Origin: Macrostomum hystrix
Taxonomy: Eukaryota > Platyhelminthes > Macrostomidae
Length of the DNA: 64,000 nt
Direction of reading: 5' to 3'
Assembly: GCA_950097015.1 (NCBI GenBank)
Contig: CATNEN010000034.1
Location: forward strand, 5,102,501-5,166,500
Positions 48,488 to 60,699 of the stretch are shown in pieces (within the stretch, counting starts at the first letter, position 1; the number at the start of each line of letters is the position of its first letter). The notes under the pieces are model-generated. The model searched no databases. It saw only the letters and a program-made list of their open reading frames with translations, and was not told where the DNA came from. The position numbers were made by a program, and so were the translations under genes.

Positions 48488-49680
48488 CGGGGGTTGTAGC
48501 CTAGTGGGGGTTGTAGCCTATAGTTGGGGTTTTAGCCTATAGTAGGGGGTTGTAGCCTATAGTGGGAGTTGTAGCCTATAGTAGGGGGTTGTAGCCTATA
48601 GTGGGGGTTGTAGCCTATAGTGGGGGTTGTAGCCTATAGTGGGGGTTGTAGCCTATAGTGGGGGTTGTAGCCTATAGTGGGGGTTGTAGCCTATAGTAGG
48701 AGGTTGTAGCCTAGTAGGGGGTTGTAGCCTAGTAGGGGGTTGTAGCCTAGTAGGGGGTTGTAGCCTATAGTAGGGGGTTGTAGTCTAGTAGGGGGTTGTA
48801 GCCTATAGTAGGGGGTTGTAGCCTATAGTGGGGGGTTGTAGCCTTAGTAGGGGGTTCTAGCCTATATTAGGGGGTTGTAGCCTATAGTGGGGGTTGTAGC
48901 CTATAGTGGGGGTTGTAGCCTATAGTGGGGGTTGTAGCCTATAGTAGGAGGTTGTAGCCTAGTAGGGGGTTGTAGCCTAGTAGGGGGTTGTAGCCTAGTA
49001 GGGGGTTGTAGCCTATAGTAGGGGGTTGTAGTCTAGTAGGGGGTTGTAGCCTATAGTAGGGGGTTGTAGCCTATAGTGGGGGTTGTAGCCTATAGTAGGG
49101 GGTTGTAGCCTACAGTAGGGGGTTGTAGCCTATAATAGGGGGTTGTAGCCTATAGTGGGGGGTTGTAGCCTATATTAGGGGGTTGTAGCCTATATTAGGG
49201 GGTTGTAGCCTACAGTAGGGGGTTGTAGTCTAGTAGGGGGTTGTAGCCTAGTAGGGGGTTGTAGCCTATAGTAGGGGGTTGTAGTCTAGTAGGGGGTTGT
49301 AGCCTATAATAGGGGGTTGTAGCCTATAGTGGGGGGTTGTAGCCTATAGTAGGGGGTTGTAGCCTACAGTAGGGGGTTGTAGCCTATAATAGGGGGTTGT
49401 AGCCTATAGTGGGGGGTTGTAGCCTATAGTAGGGGGTTGTAGCCTATAGTAGGGGGTTGTAGCCTACAGTAGGGGGTTGTAGCCTATAATAGGGGGTTGT
49501 AGCCTATAGTGGGGGGTTGTAGCCTATATTAGGGGGTTGTAGCCTATATTAGGGGGTTGTAGCCTACAGTAGGGGGTTGTAGTCTAGTAGGGGGTTGTAG
49601 CCTAGTAGGGGGTTGTAGCCTAGTAGGGGGTTGTAGCCTAGTAGGGGGTTGTAGCCTATAGTAGGGGGTTGAAGCCCAGT
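48488..49680. repeat. 20-bp minisatellite, 1.2 kb
   Basis: About 62 copies of GGGGGTTGTAGCCTATAGTA, with 15-bp (GGGGGTTGTAGCCTA plus GTA) and other variants recurring in blocks. G-rich plus strand. The last unit (GGGGGTTGAAGCCCAG) runs directly into a SINE fragment. Confidence 0.96.
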
Positions 49681-49684
49681 CTTT

Positions 49685-49785
49685 GAGTAGTCCCACCCAG
49701 TCCATGTACTGAACAGCTGCAGCCGTACCCAGCCTACGGATTCGCAATAGCTGCAGCTGTGCCGTCGGTCGGGGTTTGCCGGTAG
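49685..49785 (+). mobile_element. SINE 3' fragment
   Basis: CCCAGTCCATGTACTGAACA followed by GCCGTACCCAGCC and GCTGCAGCTGTGCCGTCGG aligns with the 3' portion of the SINE at 6180 (CCAGTCCATGGACTGAACAG, GCGGCTGTGCTGTCGGC). The head and tail are missing. Confidence 0.7.
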
Positions 49786-50344
49786 TCCTTGCTCAAAGCT
49801 GTATGGAAAGATTTAATTTACTTTCTTAAAACAACAAATATTGCTTAATAAAGCCGTTGAAACGGAAGTCAGTCAAGCGCTTATCAATTTTTTTTTATTA
49901 ATATCCCATGAATCGGTCAGGTAGAAAAAGTCAGAATCAGCAAAGGAAGCAGAAAATATACATTCTCTAATGGGTTGAATACTAAAGCCAAGTAATTAGT
50001 CTCAAACCTTGTTGGGAGGAAGCGTGACTTTCATTTACTTTTTTTACTTTTATATAAACTAATTAGCAGTACGAGTATTGGTTAACCTTCGTTAAGAAAA
50101 GTCAATCAAAAGTCAGGATTTGGAAATTAACTTGTGTTGTTGGTTTTTTAGTGTTGTTGGTTTTCAATGAAAAACACGCGCCAGTGTCTACTGAAAGTGT
50201 GTCAGTAGAATGAACAGACGAATTTTTTTAATACTCTCAGTATGAAATAACGTAAATGAGTTTAGGTTGCATTTCAAAATGACAGGTGCAAGTTAACACT
50301 TTGTACTATTATTAATTAACCATAATCACATTAAGATGATCGCC
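49786..50344. other. unique AT-rich spacer
   Basis: Nothing recognised on either strand. Confidence 0.6.
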
Positions 50345-50750
50345 TTAGCTAGATAATTACCTCATTCAGATGATCAGAAAATATCAGATAATTAGCCCAT
50401 TTTTATTATCGTCAAGTATCTAGATAATTACCCCATTTAGGTGATCGTCAAATATCTAGATGATTACCCCATTTAGATGATCGTCAAATATCTAGATAAT
50501 TACCCCATTTAGATGATCGTCAAGTATCTAGATAATTATCAAGTATCTAGATAATTACCCCATTTAGATGATCGTCAAGTATCTAGATAATTACCTCATT
50601 TAGGTGATCGTCAAGTATCTAGATAATTACCTCATTTAGGTGATCGTCAAGTATCTAGATAATTACCCCATTTAGATGATCGTCAAATATCTAGATGATT
50701 ACCCCATTTAGATGATCGTCAAATATCAGATAATTATCCCATTTAGATTA
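50345..50750. repeat. 36-bp minisatellite
   Basis: About 11 copies of a 36-bp unit, ATCTAGATAATTACCCCATT, TAGATGATCGTCAAGT, with one partial unit. Confidence 0.94.
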
Positions 50751-51664
50751 TTGATGGTCTATACAATGGTCCAGACACATTTTCCAAATACTTATCGTGG
50801 CCACACTTAAAACACGAACAAGAAAAGAGACAACTTTTGAATGCTAATTGAAAATCTTAAAATGCTTTGCATTTTGCATGGTAATACGAGTTCTTGCATG
50901 TTTAACTTCCCTGTTTTTTAAAGACTTTTTTGTATTACATTTACTGTCACTTTCCAATTTTACTCTTCACCGATACGCGGATTAGCGATGATAAGAAAGG
51001 TGGTAATAATTAATCGCTTCCTTGTCGTAAAAATATTATTGACAATGACGAGGTGCAGATAGTGTCGAAATGATTTATGATGTGCAATCTAGAGTGCAAA
51101 CTTAAGTGCACTGGAGAACACAAAAATATGCGTTAGTGATACTGGTTTAACTTACGACTCAAATTTAGTATAACAAATATGATGAACAGAAAATGACACA
51201 TTAAAAGTAATAATATTTCATTCTTTTAAACATGCAGTGTGGTAGCGATACGCATCGATTTAACACAGTTAAAAAACACAGCTCAGTCCTATATTCTACT
51301 AATTTACAGCTAATGGTGCTGATACATATTGTTTTCAAAGTTACACCTGGGCGAGTGTGTGATGAGGTGAATCAATAAATCATTTAACAATGTCGAATTC
51401 GGAAATGAAGACTGACAAGATATTTAATATGATGTCCGAGTCGCGACCAAGTCGATTCAAACGATTCTGTACTTTAGTGTCCACAATGTGCAAGCAGCAA
51501 CTATTTATATCTACGAGGGCATAAAAATGGTTGTATTTTAGAACAAAGAGGTCACAGTGGTTCTGATGACTTAATCAATACGAATGCAGATACAACATAA
51601 ACAGTAAAACTTATTATAATCGAATAGTTAAAAAGTTACGGGTGAAAATTCATGAAAATTAAAA
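50751..51664. other. unique AT-rich spacer
   Basis: No gene, RNA or tandem repeat recognised. Confidence 0.6.
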
Positions 51665-51855
51665 AAACTCGACTCCGCATAAAGATAAGGACGCCCACCC
51701 CACTCCACACAGAGATAAAGACGCCCACCCCACTCCACACAAAGATAAGAACGCCCACCCCTCCACACAGAAATAAAGACGCCAACACTACTCCGTAAGG
51801 AGATAAGGACACCCACCCCACTCCACCCAGAGATAAGGACACCCACCCCACTCTG
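51665..51855. repeat. about 30-bp minisatellite
   Basis: Six to seven copies containing ACGCCCACCCCACTCCACAC and AGAGATAAGG, ending about 120 bases downstream of the lectin gene stop codon. Confidence 0.9.
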
Positions 51856-51977
51856 GAGCAATAGCATCCAGCCACTTAGCCCTGTTTTAGTAACTACATT
51901 TTTTACAAGAACTCGGACACAGTTAAAAGATAAAACACGTGCCAACAGCTAATTATTGATTTGTCCAGCTCAGCCAA

Positions 51978-54900
51978 TCAGTAGACGATCACCTCGCAAA
52001 GGGCGGCTTTAAACTGGCCCCGCCAGCGCGCGGTGTTGGCCAGCGGGCTGCCGCGGGCCTGAAGGTAGACAAAGCGACCGTTCATCAGGTGCGAGCAGGG
52101 CACGTGGATCCGAGGCTAATGAAAAGAATTTTGCGAGGGGTTCAGTTAGAAAACTAGTTTTTATATTAAAAAATCAATTCTTTTTTAATAGCCGCTAAAA
52201 ACTCACCTGCACCAGAGCTTTATTCAAACTATTAACGGTGCCGCAAAGTAGGTGCGGTCGAAAACGACCATTTCTAATCTTCTTTTTAGTCACGTAGACC
52301 TCCAGCCTATCCAGGTTGTCTAGCCGTCTAGTCAGGGTGGCCCCGATGCCTGTTAGTGTCGGCGTTTTTGTTTCATCATTTAGGCGCGCTTTATCTACTT
52401 TAAGTAGCGTGCGGGTATTCTAAAAAATGTTCGATAAATCGTAGAAGATCGCTCAAGGTTAAGTGGTTGTGTCGCAAAGTGTCCGGCTCTCGCTCTGTGG
52501 TTGCGTAACTTATCCCTGTGAGTAGGTGTGCTCAGGGGCCAGCGGAATGAGTAAAAAAACTGCGCTAAAAGCAATTGAAAATGAAATACATAGCCAGCCA
52601 ACTCACTGGAATCGTTGAGTCCTGTGTAGATAAATACTCCCTGCACTGGCTGTCTGATCTTGAAGTCCACAGCCCAGGCCGGGATGGCGACTTCCGCGTT
52701 GCTAAGGACATCACACGAGTGCCTAGCAACCAGGCCGTCGACCGCCTTGCTGGATGGCGGATCCTCCTGCCAGCTGTCTCCACTGCCAAGATGTCGCTTC
52801 CGGTGCTTGCCGCCCGAAGCGTCTCCGCCACTGCTGCCATCGTTGACATAGGCATTTTTACCGTAAGCCAGGTTACCCTGGCAACGCGTGGCATTGTTGA
52901 CCCGAAAGTAGCCGGGACCGCAGGCACCACGGTGCGGGCAGCCGTAGACGCCGGCCCGCATGGCGATGCGATTGTGCCAGGAGTCCGGGTGGAAGCGAAC
53001 GTAGCGAGCCACGAACGGCTTGTTGAGATAGTGCACCCGCTCGGTGTTGCGGTCCATGTTGCCGCCGAATATCTTTGCGACAAAGACCGGGCACTTATTA
53101 TCGAATTGACTAATTTGTACATTTGAAATTGCTTGGCTGCCCGCCTTAAAAACCCGACTCGCGCCTTATCGATCTCACTCAATCCTTTCCTCGACGCTGA
53201 TTGGCTAGCCAGATTTCACCCACCCCCGCCTCATCGATCCAATTCGACGAATCTTGACGCTGATTGGCTGGCTCACTTTTTTTAACCCCCACGCGATATC
53301 TGTATCTACACATTCGTTTGAAAAAATATAAACAGAAAAAATACGTCCTAGTAACACCATGGTAACCATCCCTTGGCATTGGACTTTTCGAATGTGTTAG
53401 TCGTTCGCTATTAAACTAGTTTATTTTATTTAATACAAAGTATTTTAATACACTATTTAAACTAAAATTGTTATTTGTATAAAAAGAGTGTAGCTTATCC
53501 ATTAATAATATTAATTATTTATTTAAATACATTGAATCACTGTTATGGTTTAGAAATAAATTGTTGAAATAAGTTGGATAACTTAATCTGGTCGCAAATT
53601 GTGAAGCCATGGAAGGTTTGTGATCATTGTGAAGTCATGAAAGGTTTGTGATCATTGTGAAGACATGGAAGGTTTGTGATCATTGTGAAGTCATGGAAGG
53701 TTTGTGATCATTGTGAAGTCATGGAAGGTTTGTGATCATTGTGAAGTCATGGAAGGTTTGTGATCATTGTGAAGTTATGGAAGGTTTGTGATCATTGTGA
53801 AGTCATGAAAGGTTTGTGATCATTGTGAAGTCATGGAAGGTTTGTGATCATTGTGAAGTCATGAAAGGTTTGTGATCATTGTGAAGTCATGAAAGGTTTG
53901 TGATCATTGTGAAGTCATGGAAGGTTTGTGATCATTGTGAAGACATGGAAGGTTTGTGATCATTGTGAAGTCATGGAAGGTTTGTGATCATTGTGAAGAC
54001 ATGGAAGGTTTGTGATCATTGTGAAGTCATGGAAGGTTTGTGATCATTGTGAAGACATGGAAGGTTTGTGATCATTGTGAAGTTATGGAAGGTTTGTGAT
54101 CATTGTGAAGTCATGGAAGGTTTGTGATCATTGTGAAGTTATGGAAGGTTTGTGATCATTGTGAAGTCATGAAAGGTTTGTGATCATTGTGAAGTCATGG
54201 AAGGTTTGTGATCATTGTGAAGTCATGAAAGGTTTGTGATCATTGTGAAGTCATGAAAGGTTTGTGATCATTGTGAAGTCATGGAAGGTTTGTGATCATT
54301 GTGAAGACATGGAAGGTTTGTGATCATTGTGAAGTCATGGAAGGTTTGTGATCATTGTGAAGACATGGAAGGTTTGTGATCATTGTGAAGTCATGGAAGG
54401 TTTGTGATCATTGTGAAGACATGGAAGGTTTGTGATCATTGTGAAGTCATGAAAGGTTTGTGATCATTGTGAAGTCATGAAAGGTTTGTGATCATTGTGA
54501 AGACATGGAAGGTTTGTGATCGTTGTGAAAACAAAAAACGGAAGTGAAGAAGTTAAAATACAGATCCAGGGGACTTCATTTGAACATAGAAATGACGTCA
54601 CAGTAAGGCAGAGACTGAACCGCCAATTATCTCAAATACAAAGACCCGCGCAACATGCGAATGAATGAATAAGTCATTACTAGATCTGTGCTTAAAATTT
54701 CCAATTATCAAAGAAATAATCTAAATGACTGGCAGTAATTAGTGTGCTTCAAAATCAATCAATCAATCACAAAAACACACAGGCATACACATGCAAGCAC
54801 ACGGAAACAAGTTTGAATCACCCGTAAACGCAGTTTGCAGTTGTCGAAGCGTGTAATTATTCTAAAAATTGTTAAATTTTGCAGCCATTCATTCTATTCT

Positions 54901-57900
54901 ATGCTCGTATAAGGGTAAGGCCGACAAAATTGGAATAGCTTTTAAACAGTCAATTTCACAACTCGACATTATCCATTATCAATCGATCCTGTCCATTGTA
55001 GTACAGGCTATACCTGTCCTGATTTTTCTCTCTTTCTGTCAGTTAGCTGGACTTTAAATAGTGCCGACCGAATCTCCCCATAGACAGTCACTAATTTGCA
55101 ACTGACCGATTCCTGTTTCGATTCTAGCTCCGATTCCTGTTTCGATTCTAGCTCCGATTCCTGTTTCGATTCTAGCTCCGATTCCTGTTTAGATTCTAGC
55201 TCCGATTCCTGTTTAGATTCTAGCTCCGATTCCTGTTTACGAGCTCGTAGATTCTAGCTCCGATTCCTGTTTAGATTCTAGCTCCGATTCCTGTTTAGAT
55301 TCTAGCTCCGATTCCTGTTTAGATTCTAGCTCCGATTCCTGTTTAGATTCTAGCTCCGATTCCTGTTTAGATTCTAGCTCCGATTCCTGTTTAGATTCTA
55401 GCTCCGATTCCTGTTTAGATTCTAGCTCCGATTCCTGTTTAGATTCTAGCTCCGATTCCTGTTTAGATTCTAGCTCTGATTCCTGTTTAGATTCTAGCTC
55501 CGATTCCTGTTTAGATTCTAGCTCCGATTCCTGTTTAGATTCTAGCTCCGATTCCTGTTTAGATTCCTTCTGGGATTTTACAAGCTAGATTTGTTTTTTT
55601 TGTGATTTATATCTGCAACTTTCGCAGCGACTCACTCCTGGCATCAAGCTTAGCTGTTGCATTAAAAAGTCTAAATAGAAGTTAGTCAATAATATTTGAA
55701 TTGAACTCTATAAGAAATACTTGTAACTAGAGTTATAGCTACGCTAATCAACTAGAAAGGCGATTAATTAACGAGAAGAAAATACACTCGTAATAATCAT
55801 GGATAGAATTATTGATAAAGTACTATTGAAATCGACAGAATAATCAACTACCTCAGGCACGTGCTAAATTAAGAAAAATGCATTTCATTGGCCTGTTTGA
55901 GAAGGCATTCGATTAGTTTCAGGGGAATCAGAGGCTTGCAAAAGGCACACACCTGGAAGCTAGCAGCTTGCAATAAGATACTTACTGTGCCATTTTCGGT
56001 CAAATAGAAATTCCATTTCTCCTGAATTTATCGAATTCCGTAATAATAAATAGTGTTCATAGCTCAAGTGCTACAAAAAAGGTTCAGAAGATTCTAGAAG
56101 TTCACAGGCTGGAAAATTCAGGGATTCTGGAAGTTCATGGATTCTGGAAGTTCAGGGATTCTGGAAGTTCAGGGATTCTGGAAGTTCAGGGATTCTGGAA
56201 GTTCAGGGATTCTGGAAGTTCAGGGATTCTGGAAGTTCAGGGATTCTGGAAGTTCAGGGATTCTGGAAGTTCATAGATTCTGGAAGTTCAGGGATTCTGG
56301 AAGTTCAGGGATTCTGGAAGTTCAGGGATTCTGGAAGTTCAGGGATTCTGGAAGTTCAGGGATTCTGGAAGTTCAGGGATTCTGGAAGTTCAGGGATTCT
56401 GGAAGTTCAGGGATTCTGGAAGTTCAGGGATTCTGGAAGTTCAGGGATTCTGGAAGTTCAGGGATTCTGGAAGTTCAGGGATTCTGGAAGTTCTGGGATT
56501 CTGGAAGTTCAGGGATTCTGGAAGTTCAGGGATTCTGGAAGTTCAGGGATTCTGGAAGTTCAGGGATTCTGGAAGTTCAGGGATTCTGGAAGTTCAGGGA
56601 TTCTGGAAGTTCAGGGATTCTGGAAGTTCAGGGATTCTGGAAGTTCAGGGATTCTGGAAGTTCAGGGATTCTGGAAGTTCAGGGATTCTGGAAGTTCAGG
56701 GATTCTGGAAGTTCAGGGATTCTGGAAGTTCTGGGATTCTGGAAGTTCAGGGATTCTGGAAGTTCAGGGATTCTGGAAGTTCAGGGATTCTGGAAGTTCA
56801 GGGATTCTGGAAGTTCAGGGATTCTGGAAGTTCAGGGATTCTGGAAGTTCAGGGATTCTGGAAGTTCAGGGATTCTGGAAGTTCAGGGATTCTGGAAGTT
56901 CAGGGATTCTGGAAGTTCAGGGATTCTGGAAGTTCAGGGATTCTGGAAGTTCAGGGATTCTGGAAGTTCAGGGATTCTGGAAGTTCAGGGATTCTGAAAG
57001 TACGGGAAGTTGTCATTTCACATAAAGTAGATCTTATAAAAACAAAGCTTCAAATTTTAAGAACTTTTTTTACCTTGGGACTCAGGTGAGCGGCGTCCTT
57101 GTAATAGGTCCAGATGTTGCTGTCGTTACTGTAAGCCACCTTGTAGGCCGTGACCCAGGAGTCCCTAGATCCATCGCCTCTGCCCTTGGTGACCAGACCT
57201 GTGACCATTGTTGGTGGTCCAAGATCCATTTGGAGCCACTGGAGAGCTGGTATTGGAAGGCACGGGGTTATGTTCATAATTATGAAAATGGTCATAGTGA
57301 CTGATATGCTCATAATTATGAAAATGGTCATAGTGACTGATATGCTCATAATTATGAAAATGGTCATAGTGACTGATATGCTCATAATTATGAAAATGGT
57401 CATAGTGACTGATATGCTCATAGTTATGAAAATAGTCATAGTGACTGATATGCTCATAATTATGAAAATGGTCATAGTGACTGATATGCTCATAATTATG
57501 AAAATGGTCATAGTGACTGATATGCTCATAGTTATGAAAATAGTCATAGTGACTGATATGCTCATAATTATAAAAATGGTCATAGTGACTGATATGCTCA
57601 TAATTATAAAAATGGTCATAGTGACTGATATGCTCATTATTATAAAAATGGTCATAGTGACTGATATGCTCATAATTATAAAAATGGTCATAGTGACTGA
57701 TATGCTCATAATTATAAAAATGGTCATAGTGACTGATATGCTCATACTAAAAAACTACTCATTGTGGCTAAAATGACTTTTGGATGCCAGCACTCGAATG
57801 AAATTTTTGTTATTACGATTTGACCAAAAATGATTTGAAGCACCGAATGCAGCGAACAAAATTACAAGCCTACAGTCAGCAACAAACTGTTAGACCCACC

Positions 57901-60632
57901 ATAGACTAAGAGTTAGGCAGTTTAGGCAAGTGCAAACAAGTTCTACAACTGTTACTTATTGCTAGCATTTGTCTGCGTAATAAATGCTCTGGGCTTCAAT
58001 CTGAGGACCGCCCATGAGGCGACCTGCACCCGCATGCCCGATTCCTGACCACCAGACAGTGTGTGCCAGTAGTTAGTAGGAGGGCGGCAGTACAGATTCT
58101 GTATGTTTTTTGCATTCAACCGCTTTTCCAATGCGCTTTCTGCTTTCTCTCGTTTTCATTGAGTGTATAAGTGCTCGTAATTTCCGTGCGTACTCCTTTC
58201 CCTTTTTAGTCTCTTATGTTGTTTGACCTTGCAAGTATTCACTTTTAGTTTAAAATAATTTACATGCAAATCTCTCAGATCCGCAGTCTCACACATCCCC
58301 AGTGTCACAGATACGCAGTCTCACAGATCCGCAGTCTCACACATCCCCAGTGTCACAGATCCCCAGTCTCACACATCCCCAGTGTCACAGATACGCAGTC
58401 TCACAGATCCGCAGTCTCACACATCCCCAGTGTCACAGATCCCCAGTCTCACACATCCCCAGTGTCACAGATACGCAGTCTCACAGATCCGCAGTCTCAC
58501 ACATCCCCAGTGTCACAGATACGCAGTCTCACAGATCCGCAGTCTCACACATCCCCAGTGTCACAGATACGCAGTCTCACAGATCCGCAGTCTCACACAT
58601 CCCCAGTGTCACAGATCCCCAGTCTCACACATCCCCAGTGTCACAGATACGCAGTCTCACACATCCCCAGTGTCACAGATATGCAGTCTCACACATCCCC
58701 AGTGTCACAGATACGCAGTCTCACACATCCCCAGTGTCACAGATCCCCAGTCTCACACATCCCCAGTGTCACAGATACGCAGTCTCACACATCCCCAGTG
58801 TCACAGATATGCAGTCTCACACATCCCCAGTGTCACACATCCCCAGTGTCACAGATCCGCAGTGTCACAGATCCGCAGTCTCACACATCCCCAGTGTCAC
58901 AGATACGCAGTCTCACAGATCCGCAGTCTCACACATCCCCAGTATCACAGATCCCCAGTCTCACACATCCCCAGTGTCACAGATCCCCAGTCTCACACAT
59001 CCCCAGTGTCACAGATCCCTAGTTTCACACATCCCCAGTGTCACAGATCCGCAGTCTCACACATCCCCAGTGTCACAGATACGCAGTCTCACAGATCCGC
59101 AGTCTCACACATCCCCAGTGTCACAGATCCCCAGTCTCACACATCCCCAGTGCCACAGATCCGCAGTCTCACACATCCCCAGTCTCACAGATCCGCAGTG
59201 TCACAGATCCGCAGTGTCACAGATCCCCAGTCTCACACATCCCCAGTGTCACAGATCCCCAGTGTCACACATCCCCAGTCTCACACCTCCGCTGCCTTGT
59301 TCTTGTTACCATTGCACTCGCCACTGAATGCAATCACTCACTGTTTTTGACCTTCGCGCACCAGGCTTTGTCTGTGAGGATGTGACCGTAAGAAGGGTCG
59401 CAAGTTCGCATTGATCGTCTGCCACGAGCGCTGGAAGCCGATAGTCTATCGTATGGCGGCACAGACAGCAGCTGCTTGCAGGCTGGAGTGAGTTGGTTGG
59501 TCGCACGGCGGCGTGAGGTGGTTGGGTAAGGTGTGGGGTTGATCCTTTGGTGGCGTGAGGTGGTTGGGTAGGTGTGGGGTGGGTCGCACGGCGGCGTGAG
59601 GTGATTGGGTAAGGTGTGGGGTTGGTCGGCATTCGTGCTAATGTACATTTATTTACTAGCTCGTAGAACATTCAGGAACAGATATTCGGCCTAAGGTGAC
59701 TCACGTTGACAGCCGATAACTTCCATCCTCATGCTGGGATGTCCGTTGAACTTCACTGGGTAGACGCGCACAAAGCGAGCCCTCACCGGCTCGTCGAAAT
59801 AATTGTGCTTTACCGAGTACGCATCAGTGTTGCCATCGAAGACGCGCTGACGGCCGAACTGCTGAGAGTCCACGTAATCCCATTTGATGGCGTCCTGGCT
59901 GTAGCCCACTCGATAAGCCGTGACCCACTCTTTGCTGTCGCCGCGACCCTGGGTCATCACTCCGGTGACCAGGGCTTCAACTCCAAGATCCACCTGGATT
60001 TAAAAGCAACGTATTTGATTCATTCTGTTTATATGGATATGGGATAAATACTGATATAAAATTCTGGGAACACCGGGATGTGGAAAATAATGGGGATATC
60101 ATGACCTGAGAAATTAAGGACATGATCTGGGAAAATGATAATATCATGATCTGAGATAATTTGAGATATCATGATATGGGGTAATTTGTGATAATTTGAG
60201 ACATCATGATCTGGGAAAATGAGAATATCATGATCTGGGATCATTTGGGACATCATGATCCGGGATAATTTGGGGATAATTTGGGATATCATGATCCGGG
60301 ATAATTTGGGATATCATGATCTGGGATAATTTGGGACATCATGATCCGGGATAATTTGGGGATAATTTGGGATATCATGATCCGGGATAATTTGGGATAT
60401 CATGATCCGGGATAATTTGGGATATCATGATCCGGGATAAAAGGACAGACCTGAAGCCACTCGGAGGTGCCCTTCTGCTCAGCGCACCAAGAGTGCCTGT
60501 TGGGCTGGTACAGTCGGCCGTATTTTTCCTCGCATCTGGGCGCCCACTCGCGTGGAAAAGTCGAGCTCGCTGTGATCTGCCAGTCGCGGATTTCACCAGA
60601 TATCATGCCCAATGGCCCGTCCTGAGTGCACT
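51978..60632 (-). CDS. protein with two F5/8C (discoidin) domains and an F-type lectin domain (N-terminus missing)
   Basis: Exons on the minus strand: 60632-60451, 59993-59705, 59482-59342, 57246-57074, 53072-52590, 52419-52207 and 52115-51978; 538 residues to the stop. Domain 1 (exons 1-2) runs from CTQDGPLGMISGEIRDWQIT through SEWLQVDLG and VFDGNTDAYSVKHN to RMEVIGCQ. Domain 2 (exons 3-5) runs from CKQLLSVPPYDRLSASS through TLQWLQMDLG and IFGGNMDRNTERVHYLN to AGVYGCP. An F-type lectin domain follows: NLAYGKNAYVN, SSKAVDG, AWAVDFK, LDNLDRLEVYVTKKK, and the C-terminal ALCEVIVY. These families bind cell-surface glycans, lipids or fucosylated ligands; a role in adhesion or innate recognition is inference. 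The phase requires an upstream exon, presumably with a signal peptide, that I did not find. The exon 5 donor is uncertain: GTGAGT at 52606 looks stronger but is out of phase, while GTATTT at 52589 is in phase. Confidence 0.82.
53598..54525. repeat. 28-bp minisatellite with higher-order duplication
   Basis: About 33 copies of a 28-bp unit, TGTGATCATTGTGAAGTCAT plus GGAAGGTT, with TTATGG, ACATGG and TCATGA subtypes. The subtype order repeats as a block (see findings). Within the long intron between exons 4 and 5 of the lectin gene. Confidence 0.96.
55110..55565. repeat. 24-bp minisatellite
   Basis: About 18 copies of a 24-bp unit, GATTCTAGCTCCGATTCCTG plus TTTA. Early copies have TTTC. Shares its core with the array at 34010. 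Confidence 0.96.
55566..56109. other. unique intronic sequence
   Basis: Unique AT-rich DNA in the long intron of the lectin gene; nothing recognised. Confidence 0.6.
56110..57000. repeat. 17-bp minisatellite
   Basis: About 52 nearly perfect copies of GGGATTCTGGAAGTTCA; only a handful of point variants (TGGG, TAGA). The 17-bp period makes a 51-bp/17-residue cyclic frame. High homogeneity suggests recent expansion. Confidence 0.97.
57268..57748. repeat. 36-bp minisatellite beside a lectin-gene acceptor
   Basis: About 13 copies of a 36-bp unit, CATAGTGACTGATATGCTCA, TAATTATGAAAATGGT, starting about 25 bases from the acceptor of the 57246-57074 exon. Confidence 0.95.
57749..58267. other. unique intronic sequence
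   Basis: Includes a GC-richer patch at about 57990-58110. It has short open frames on the minus strand but no recognisable domain and no splice sites that fit the lectin gene. Confidence 0.5.
58268..59290. repeat. 16/32-bp minisatellite, 1.0 kb
   Basis: About 63 half-units of 16 bp: CACAGATCCGCAGTCT, CACACATCCCCAGTGT and CACAGATACGCAGTCT in mixed order. It ends about 50 bases before the donor of the 59482-59342 exon. Confidence 0.96.
59507..59632. repeat. short GC-rich tandem repeat
   Basis: Three copies of a roughly 40-45-bp unit with GCGTGAGGTGGTTGGGTAAG and GTGTGGGGTTGGTCGCACGG, adjacent to the acceptor of the second F5/8C domain exon. Confidence 0.85.
60055..60440. repeat. 25-bp minisatellite
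   Basis: About 15 copies of a unit containing GGGATAATTTGGGATATCAT plus GATCC, filling the intron inside F5/8C domain 1 of the lectin gene. Confidence 0.94.
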
Positions 60633-60699
60633 CTGCGTGATTGAAGAAAATGCTGCTGCGTTTTCAGAGACTTACTGAAATCCTAATTAATTCCAATTC

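Noticed and set aside
56137-56997. 286-codon plus-strand frame
   Set aside because: Periodic reading of a 17-bp repeat within an intron of the minus-strand lectin gene.
57990-58110. Extra exon of the lectin gene
   Set aside because: The GC-rich patch is open in short frames, but it has no discoidin motif and no splice sites with the needed phase; the domain is already complete without it.
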